Assembly (NCBI GenBank): GCA_021292105.1
Contig: CM037857.1
Span: 36,897,932-36,961,931, forward strand
Source: Anadara kagoshimensis
Lineage: Eukaryota > Mollusca > Bivalvia > Arcoida > Arcidae
Reading direction: 5' to 3'
Length of the DNA stretch: 64,000 bases
The position numbers and the translations under genes were made by a program. The notes under the pieces are model-generated. The model saw only the letters and a list, made by a program, of their open reading frames with translations, did not search any database and was not told the DNA's origin. Of this stretch, positions 55,701 to 64,000 are shown in pieces. Numbering within the stretch: position 1 is the first letter of the stretch; each line of letters starts with the position of its first letter.

Positions 55701-56400
55701 TTGACTTGTTTTTCTTGGTTTTGTTGTCGTTTTCTCTCTGTGAATTGGCTAATGTCAATTTGTTGTTTTTCAGATAACAGAAGAAGATGAATTGGACTTC
55801 AAGGACCAGATGTGCCCCAAATGAAGACACTAGACGACAAGAAGAAACAAAGAACCCAGGATCTCATTGTGGTATTTTTTCTATTTTTTCTGTAATTGAC
55901 CTGGCAAGCTGAAAGTCATTCATTTGATCTTCACAGCAGGGAATTACCAGGGAACTAGCATATCAACTTTGAACATGTTGAAGTCAAGATTATTTCACTT
56001 GATATTACAATCATAAATCTAATGATTTATGATGGCAGATTCTCCAATTAAAGTCAGTAGCTTAAATTGGGAATACATTGTAGCAGAAATGCTTAACCAG
56101 TCAAGACTATATTCACTTATATCAAATAAATGATATATTGTATTTTCATGTACACTAATAAGCTTTCTTTTGCAAGAAATTTGGATGAAAACAGGTTTTG
56201 AATTGGATCAATACCTATCGATGGAGGAAAGACCAGATTTGATGTTATTGATGGAACAGAAGTAACAAAAGATAAGTAACCATATCAATTTATTTAAAAG
56301 ATGGACAAATGGCTGTTCAGTAAGGATATTATTAAATCAGATTTGTCTCAATAAGTTTGTTTTAGATGCCTATTACCCCTTCTTTCATGTAGTTGGTCAA

Positions 56401-56738
56401 GACCACTGCAATAGCTCAGTTGGTGGAGTTTTTGACCCCTAATGTGGAAGGTTGTGAGTTCAAACCCCTACTGGATCTGACACTAGACTTGAAAGTGAGT
56501 ATTGACTTTTTTTAGTCAGGCAATATACCTTATAAAATGAAAGTCAGTTCTTTCGGTTGGGAACTTAAAATAAACGAGGTCCCATGTAACGTAGGCTGAG
56601 CATGATAAAGAGCCCTGCTGTAAAATGCAATGAGTGCAATGCACAGGTAAAAATTCTGCATATTTACCTATAGCTGATGACGTCTCGATATAAGTGAAAT
56701 ATTTTTGACTAAGATGTTTAACACCATTATTCAACTCT
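56401..56738 (+). mobile_element. tRNA-headed SINE, full length
   Basis: GACCACTGCAATAGCTCAGT head with B-box GAGTTCAAACCCC, a central domain with TTCTTTCGGTTGGGAACTTA, tail ATATAAGTGAAATATTTTTG and AACACCATTATTCAACTC. Confidence 0.9.
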
Positions 56739-57070
56739 TGGTGGCAGATTTTTTTTATCTTTTTGGTAGTGCTTTGTCCTTTCTGTAGTTTGACCCCAAT
56801 ACTTCTGACAAAGTAAACGATTCAGAAACCTCGACAGTGTTTTGAATTTTAATTAAGGATCATTGATGTATTGCAAAATTGAATTTTTGAAGTATACAAA
56901 TGTAATTGATAATCAAATAATGGCAAACAGTCCATTACTTACATTTGTCAAGTGTTGCTTTTGAGTTTTTATGCATGATTTTATAAAAATTCAACAGTTG
57001 CACATAACATTCACAAGACTAAAACACTAAAATGTCTCGTTTACTAATCCTGCATGTTTTTCAATCTGTA

Positions 57071-57123
57071 ACTTTCTTTTTTTTTTTTTTTTTTTTGTTT
57101 TTTTTTTGTTTTTTTTTTTTTAC
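57071..57123 (+). repeat. Poly-T tract
   Basis: Interrupted T run of ~50, inside the duplicated flank. Confidence 0.95.
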
Positions 57124-57300
57124 TTTACTCTTTTTATATCCCATAACACTCATTGTCATTATTTGTAAAGGGGTATTTTGCTCCTTTAAGAAAAATGCTA
57201 AATTAGTGTTGGTCTTTATATACATCAATGTACCTGGGTTAATTTAAAAGACACTGTCAAGGTTTCTGAATTCAATTCTTTATCAGTGTTGTTAGATGCT

Positions 57301-58068
57301 TGGACGAAAATTATGAAACCAAAATTTAAATATTAGTTATAATGTTAGACATGAAATATTTGAGACCAGTTATAATGGTAAGCATTGCAGGATAAAGACC
57401 TATAGACCTTGGGTTAATAAATCAATGGCATACTACCTACCTTAGTTTTGACTCTTGATCATTCTAGGATTGACTCCCGATCTTGCCATCCTAGGAGATC
57501 GTCAAAGAAGCTGAAGTACTTTAAACCAGTGAGCATAGTTCTTCTTGTTGCTGAGCGTAAGCCAAAGGACTTTTCTTCACAATTTTCAGACCTCAACGTT
57601 ATATTAAATCATCTTCAGGGAGTAGAGGATCTTGTAGTTCCGTGAAAGTGCCTGTTAAATCATCCAGTTACCATTAGGGAGTACATGTTCTTCATGGAAA
57701 GTGCCTGTGGAGCCTGTGATGTCAGGGAGTAGTGGACCTGCAAGTTGAGTTAACAACCTGGAGTGGATGAAGTACCACCAAGGTTATCTTCAGAGGACTA
57801 CCGATTTCAAGCATATTCCAACCAACTGATCATTTAAGTATTTCTGTATTCAACATTCTGATTTTAGCATTATTACTAAATTACAAAATTTTTGTACCTT
57901 TGCCTAATGCACATTGCTCTGGGCCATTTTCATTATGTAATTATTTTTTGAACTTTACCTATAGCTGGCGACGGCTCATATAAGTGAAATATTCTTGACT
58001 AGGACCTAAAACCCCATTCAATCAAATGCAGTTGAGACCTGCAAAACTAACATCATAATTAAAGAACA
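57301..58068. other. Spacer with SINE tail fragment
   Basis: A 65-codon plus frame at 57448-57645 (ending LNVILNHLQGVEDLVVP) has no domain or splice support; its status is undecided. A SINE tail lies at 57950-58030. Confidence 0.4.
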
Positions 58069-58414
58069 GACCACTGTGGTAGCTCAGTTGTTAGAGTGCT
58101 CGATCCGTAAGTGAGAGGTCGTGGGTTCAAACCCCGGCCGGGTCTGACCCAAGACTTGAAAGTGGGTAGTGACTTCTTTCTCCAAGCATTCGGCATTATG
58201 AAAAGAATGTCACGGTTCTTTCGGATGGGAACTTAAAATAAACGAGGTCCCGTGTCACGGTGGGCTTGGCACGCTAAAGAACCCTGCTGTATAATGCCAT
58301 CAGCGCAACACACAGGCAAAATTTCTGCACTTTCGCCTATAGCTGGCGACGTCTCGATATAAGTGAAATATTCTTGACTGGGATGTTAAACACCATTATA
58401 CTACTACTATTATT
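58069..58414 (+). mobile_element. tRNA-headed SINE, best preserved copy
   Basis: Head GGTAGCTCAGTTGTTAGAGT, B-box GTGGGTTCAAACCCC, GGGTCTGACCCAAGACTTGA; centre TTCGGATGGGAACTTAAAAT and GTGTCACGGTGGGCTTGGCA; tail CTATAGCTGGCGACGTCTCG, ATATAAGTGAAATATTCTTG, AACACCATTATACTACTACT. Good reference for the four other copies. Confidence 0.92.
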
Positions 58415-58789
58415 AAAGAACATGAGAGTCAGCAAGTTGCCTTCAAAGACCTTTAGTCTTTAACCATGAATCTTCAAGAGATTGACAGGTGTAATTGGAC
58501 CAATATCTAAGTTTGGCTAGTATGGAGGTATATTGGTATGTTTTGCAGGCATTTAAGTATGTCGACAGTCTTGCAGATTCGTATCCAGACAGATCTCCTA
58601 GTAGCACAAATGTTTTGAATAACACAAAGTAATTTCCACCAGCAGTAGTAACAAAGAGCTGAATAACATATTAACTTAAAGCCCCCCACACCAGCTGTCT
58701 TTACCATCCAGGGCACATAGTTCATATGACTAATGTAGCCAATTTCTTTTATTAGGAATTGGATAGAGCAGGTGTTGAATTGACCAGGA

Positions 58790-60005
58790 ATATTATTCAA
58801 TCAGTATGGTCTCAATATGTGTGTTTTAGATTGCTGTTGGTCACCCCTTCTTTCATGTTGTAGTTTGTTCTTGGTATCTGGTTTTTTTGGTCTTTTTTGT
58901 GTTTAAATTTTAGTAACATTTGTCTTTTCCTGTTTGGCCCCATCACTTCTGATGGGAAATGAATCCAGAAATCTGAAGTGTTTTAAAATAAACTTAGAAT
59001 AATTAAAGTAGAGACATAAAGCATTAACTACTGCTTGAGACAAGGAAAAGACCAGCAGTACACACCTTGAGACCAGACTAATTGATGAATTCTTACCAAT
59101 CATTATGCACTCATATTACATGCATTTAAACACATAATTTTAAGAAAAATAAGTGAAAAAATCTAAGAAAATATGTTTGTGCTCTGTTTAAATGATCAAA
59201 TATTGGGACCAAATTACACATAGCATCAAATAGACCTAATACATTGATGCCCCATGTCATGCCAGGCATGGCTTATTAAAGAACTCTCTGCACATTTAGG
59301 ATATGTCTTCCATGTTCTACTTACATGGTCAAATATTGAAGCTCTTAAAGAGGTCATATTGGAAGAATTTGCAGTTATAGGTCATCCTTATGACAGAACC
59401 AGGAATATTATTCAATCAGTATGGTCTCAATATGTGTGTTTTAGATAGCTGTTGGTCACCCCTTCTTTCATGTTGTAGTTTGTTCTTGGTGTCTGATTTT
59501 TGGTCTTTTTTGTGTTTAAATTTCAGTAATGTTTGTCTTTTCTACAGTTTGGCCCCTGCACTTCTGATGGGCAATGGGTCCAGAAATCTGAAGTGTTTTG
59601 AAATAAACTTGGAATAATTAAAGTAGAGACATAAAGCATTAACTACTGCTTGAGACAAGGAAAAGACCAGCAGTACACACCTTGAGACCAGACTAATTGA
59701 TGAATTCTTACCAATCATTATGCACTCATGTAACATGCATTTAAACAAATAATTTTAAGAAAAATAAGTGAAAAAATCTAAGAATATATGTTTGTGCTCT
59801 GTTGAAATGATCAATATTGGGACCAAATTACACATAGCCTCAAATAGACCTAGTTAATTGATGCCCGATGTCGTGTCAGGCATGGCTTATTAAAGAACCC
59901 TCTCTGCACAATTTAGGATATGTCTTACATGGTCCAAATATTGAGGCTCTTAAAGAGTTTATATTGGGACAATTTGCAGTTAAAGATCATCCTTATGCCA
60001 CACGA
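58790..60005 (+). repeat. ~605-bp tandem duplication (two copies)
   Basis: GAATATTATTCAATCAGTAT starts near 58790 and 59402. Both copies share CACCCCTTCTTTCATGTTGT, ACCTTGAGACCAGACTAATT and CATGGCTTATTAAAGAAC. Related to 44515-45440. Confidence 0.85.
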
Positions 60006-60205
60006 CTGCTGCTAGGTGGTTGATATTTGATTTTATATAAAAATACTTGAGATCAAATCTACTGTTTGTCATTAGTTCAAAGTTGGTGGATTTATATTAT
60101 AACCAATGATCCCATGATAATATTTTCTGCCTTGCTTATTCTGTTCATTTGCTTTGATGAGTTAATATTGATATTTAGGAAAGGGATTTATTTTTGTATT
60201 TCTAG

Positions 60206-60427
60206 AAAAAAAAGCAAACAATGCCATGGAACCATGTAATACCTGTCCTAAGTGAGGAACAAAGTTACAATTTAGAAAGAGAAGAGGATAAGAAACTAAT
60301 GTGTGGACATTATACAACTTCACAGAATTCAACAATCTTGAAATTGACTAACAAATCCAAATTAAATGTGAAAAAAACATTTTATAAATACAGGAGATTT
60401 TTAGAGTTATGCCATTCAAAATCATGA
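60206..60427 (+). CDS. Possible terminal exon, lysine-rich, unidentified
   Basis: Preceded by TTTTGTATTTCTAG, a good acceptor, and open to TGA. From an internal Met it reads MPWNHVIPVLSEEQSYNLER then EEDKKLMCGHYTTSQNSTIL and ends YRRFLELCHSKS. Could be the 3' exon of the plus-strand gene suggested at 44411/45788, but no linking exon is visible. Low-complexity K/E content means chance is possible. Confidence 0.25.
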   Translation, partial: KKKQTMPWNHVIPVLSEEQSYNLEREEDKKLMCGHYTTSQNSTILKLTNKSKLNVKKTFYKYRRFLELCHSKS

Positions 60428-61873
60428 ATCTATTCAACATAAGTTATAACCGTTCAGATCTACCAGGAAACAATGTGAACTTCTCCCAGGGAAGCGAGGC
60501 TTGGTGCTCTGGAAGAGTAAGCACCTCCTGTTAAGCGATCAAACACCTATGAGACTTTAAATACATCTAGATTCTAGATATTTACATTACCGGTATACAT
60601 TTATTATTACAGTAGATAAGATAATGTTAATTTGCTTGGGATATTAAAAATTACAATGACCAAGTTGTAAAAAAAACATGCAGTGATTTTGTTACAATTT
60701 ATTAAAAACTACCTTCTGCCTTTTGAATTGAGAAAATTTGAAGTTCTGAAACGCAAAAAACTGTTTAATGACATGTATGCAATAGCTTAGGGTTTTAAAA
60801 GATGTTATATTCTGACAATATCTTACATTTTTTGTGAACAATATTTTAACATTTTGTTGGTAAAGACAACTACATTTAATTTGCTAGTTTATCACTGTTG
60901 TTTTGGAAATATTTGTAGTCAAATTGGGAAATTTTAGTCATTTTTCCAAGGTTTTATTCATTAGTAAATTTGAGCAAACAAAATCACTGTAATGTGTCAT
61001 ATTGGTATAACTTTGTTTAACTAAAACATTAATTTTTTGAATTTTTGTGTGTTTATAATGCAAAGTAATTATTTTGTTTTTAGTCATTCTTGAACATCAA
61101 GATATCAGTAAGATTGTCATGACAACATATGTATCATATTGTTTTTATATTTTTTGCGACCAGAGTTTTTTAATGGAAATAAGGGAGACCATATTTAGAA
61201 CTTTCGTTTTTTAAAACATATCTAATGTCTAATGATTAAGTAAATGCACTTCAATGTGTAAATTTTTGCCAGAATGTTGTCAATAGTAAACAAATATCAG
61301 AACAAATTTTATAAGTGTAGGTTCAAAGAAATTTTTTTAAATATATTAGACTAAGAAAATCAGTATCCTTAAATACAAGTGCAATTATTAGGGTCAATGA
61401 ATGAAAATGACTTGTATTCACTTTAAAACTGGCTGGTGCATTTAAAAACCTATTTATCCACTCATTAAATACAATCAATTAAGATGATGAAAAATACAAA
61501 AAAAATTCAAAAATATAGGAGAATTGTTGAATGGAGGGTTTTGTCTGAAATAGCTGAAAAATTGTTGATGCAACATATAACATCATGCAACCAACAATCA
61601 TTTGAAATTGGGTACTTTATAGCCATTCTGGGTAATATTACCTGCTTCAGCCTTGATCCCTTGGATATTTTTTTTCAAAATTTATTGTCTTGTTTGCAAT
61701 TGTGAAAAATAATGTCAATTTGACTAAACAAATGTCCACACTAAAAACCGTTGCTACTTCATTTAATTTTATGATTTTTCAATAAAAAAAATTCAAGATA
61801 TTAAAAAATGTTTCTATAGGATAAAGTTTTCTTCAAACGCCTGACCTCATTTTCCAGGATGTTTTGTTTTCAA
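60428..61873. other. AT-rich spacer
   Basis: No repeat or gene recognised. A 73-codon plus frame (61484-61705) has no support. Confidence 0.45.
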
Positions 61874-64000
61874 ACTACAGACCAAATAGAAAGACATAAC
61901 TATTCAGTAGAACCCCTTATGAGGTCCCCCTTTCAGATTTTTTGTAGAAAGGGTGTCCACATAAAGAAGGGCAACTGAAGTATTTTTGCCATACAGACAT
62001 TTCTCTGGTAGTAGAAGTGGAGCCTGTTTGAAAGGAGGAACTTCTACTGACCATTTTAATATTCCGGTACTAGTATATATTTTAACTGTCTATTTGAGAC
62101 AGTTAATCGAATTCTGACAAACTGCAGTCACGTGGTTATACCATACACATCAATCTGGTTACTTCAAAATTTCATTTAAGATAGTGTATTTGTACACTAT
62201 CAAATTTGTCCTTTTTCTTATTTTTTTTTAAATTCTAGTGACCAGGTGTTATGGTTGACCTTACACAGATCTCTGGTCTGCTGAAGTCTGAGTATTCACT
62301 AATGTTGAGCTTGTTTCAGTTGACCATATAACATCTTTCTTCAATGTGATATTCTGGTACTGGTTTATTCTTGTACACACCTAATTTTGGTCTGTTGGAA
62401 TGGTACTCAAACAAAGTTGTAATATTGAGCCGTTTCTGCTGACCATATAGCGTCTTTAATTTGTTCTAGAACTGGAATATACCTAACTGTCTCTATTGAG
62501 GAGGCAGAAAAATCGATTTCTGACAAATTGCAAATTGCAATTTCGCGGGTTAATCATGCGCAGTAAAACTGGTCCGCTCCTGAATTCAGTTGAAGATTTG
62601 GTATAGCTGTGTGTCAGATGGGACCAGGTAGGGTGTTTTATTACTTAACTGTCTCTGTTGAGGCAAGTTTGTCAAAATTGAGTTTCCCTACATGGTTAAC
62701 CATTTATATTTAAGGTCTACTGGAAAACCATTTTTCTAAAAGTAATTATAGATATATTTTTGTAAAGGTATTAAAAATTACCTATATAATGGTTTCAGTG
62801 GACAAACTTTTATGATATTCCAGTCTTGGAACATTATTGACTGTCTCTATTGAGGCTTGTCATTCAAATTCTAACAATTGCAGTCACTAGGTTAATGATG
62901 CACACATGCACTCACAAACATCAATGGTCTGTATAAGATTTTTAACACAACAAAACACACATACACACATGCATGCACACACACACACATGAAATATATG
63001 CACAAACTACCATAACATTACCACTTTGTAAATATTCGTATTTGTCCATCATTTACCAATGCATATTTTCAGTAAAGTTACAATATGTTATACTTTACTA
63101 GGTTGTTTCCCGTGATAACTTGCCAGTGGCCACTTAAAATTTTCTTCAACCAAACCCCTGTTATTATGCCAAACTTTGACTAAAGATATGTTCAAACTGA
63201 AACAACTTGTAATTCAGTTAATATGTTGCAGTTTCCAGCTGATTATATTATTTTGATATTTAATAATCTTTAAAGTTTATAATTTTTTTCAACATTGTAA
63301 AACAAAAATCATTACAATGAACTATAAGAAATATCTGGGCTTATTTATACAGGATTTTTCTCAAATAATTTAACTACAGACCAAATAGAAAGACATAACT
63401 ATTCAGTAGAACCCCTTATGAGGTCCCCCTTTCAGATTTTTTTGTAGAAAGGGTGTCCACATAAAGAAGGGCAACTGAAGTATTTTTGCTATACAGACAT
63501 TTCTCTGGTAGTAGAAGTGGACCCTGTTTGAAAGGAGGAACTTCTACTGACCATTTTAATATTCCAGTACTAGTATATATTTTAACTGTCTATTTGAGAC
63601 AGTTAATCGAATTCTGACAAACTGCAGTCACATGGTTATACCATACACATCAATCTGGTTACTTCAAAATTTCATTTAAGATAGTGTATTTGTACACTAT
63701 CAAATTTGTCCTTTTTCTTATTTTTTTTAAATTCTAGTGACCAGGTGTTATGGTTGACCTTACACAGATCTCTGGTCTGCTGAAGTCTGAGTATTCACTA
63801 ATGTTGAGCTTGTTTCAGTTGACCATATAACATCTTTCTTCAATGTGATATTCTGGTACTGGTTTATTCTTGTACACACCTAATTTTGGTCTGTTGGAAT
63901 GGTACTCAAACAAAGTTGTAATATTGAGCCGTTTCTGCTGACCATATAGCGTCTTTAATTTGTTCTAGAACTGGAATATACCTAACTGTCTCTATTGAGG
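61874..64000 (+). repeat. 1.5-kb-period duplication running off the right edge
   Basis: AACTACAGACCAAATAGAAA at ~61876 recurs at ~63375 (period ~1499), and the two copies match nearly base for base to 64000. Inside the unit, a motif with AACTGTCTCTATTGAGG and TGACAAA(C/T)TGCA recurs every 150-400 bp (62085, 62490, 62645, 62840). A short palindrome GATAGTGTATTTGTACACTATC-type hairpin is at ~62179. A (CA)n tract is near 62950-62990. Confidence 0.9.

Larger units (their letters stand above)
45601..56240 (+). repeat. Tandem array of eight ~1.30-kb units
   Basis: The landmark ATCGATGGAGGAAAG recurs at 45825, 47125, 48427, 49728, 51032, 52337, 53637, 54943 and, diverged, 56217. Spacings are 1300-1306 bp, the last 1274. 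Central units look >98% identical, the outer ones diverged. Each unit contains an exon-like segment A (after CTTTTGCAAG), a T-rich-tract exon-like segment B (after TTTTTCAG), and a palindrome/E-box/CRE cluster. Confidence 0.95.
56228..57300 (+). repeat. Right flank of the array: diverged copy of 44440-45130
   Basis: Contains GATGTTATTGATGGAACAGA (compare 44459) through GACAAAGTAAACGATTCAGA and ATTACTTACATTTGTCAAGT to AAGACACTGTCAAGGTTTCT. A SINE (56401-56738) is inserted in it. The same sequence on both sides of the 1.3-kb array shows that the array sits inside an older duplication. Confidence 0.8.

Noticed and set aside
58081-58140. tRNA genes at the five SINE heads
   Set aside because: A- and B-box-like motifs are present, but each continues into the same ~300-bp SINE body and does not fold as a complete tRNA with an acceptor stem.

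Overview
The window is animal nuclear DNA: AT-rich, intron-rich, and dominated by dispersed and tandem repeats. Short tRNA-headed SINEs, elements bounded by CTCACCTGAG-type ends and 'CAGTCAAACCTG' TA-flanked MITEs point to a bivalve mollusc. That assignment comes from recalled repeat character and is not verified. No prokaryotic features, rRNA or free-standing tRNA genes were seen.

Left 27 kb (minus strand): one split gene, an ADAM17/TACE-like disintegrin-metalloprotease. Eighteen exons were assembled by hand from translations, splice sites and reading phase. They run from the signal-peptide exon (27020-27083) to a cysteine-rich exon (787-857), and the gene continues off the left edge. The prodomain, two furin-type sites, the zinc site, the Met-turn, the disintegrin domain and the start of the membrane-proximal Cys-rich region are all present. 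The zinc-site Glu-Leu pair is supplied by a 6-nt microexon at 8594-8599. Four introns carry minisatellites (82, 114, 50 and 65 bp units). Two of these arrays consist of duplicated exon 3' ends together with their splice donors.

Middle (27.4-45 kb): a mobile-element zone. It holds a Tc1/mariner-type TIR element carrying a 5'-truncated LINE, and a 3.65-kb TIR element with a 5-bp target duplication and layered internal inverted repeats. It also holds an apparently intact 4.15-kb LINE (ORF1 plus a 1175-aa endonuclease/RT ORF2) between ~570-bp direct repeats, a ~165-200 bp satellite, and a 1.25-kb mollusc-type repeat.

Right (44-64 kb): a plus-strand unidentified gene is suggested by phase-compatible candidate exons. 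It is overlaid by a 10.6-kb array of eight ~1.30-kb units, each containing exon-like segments and a palindrome/E-box/CRE cluster. Further right are flanking duplications, SINEs, a ~600-bp tandem duplication and a 1.5-kb-period duplication that runs off the right edge.
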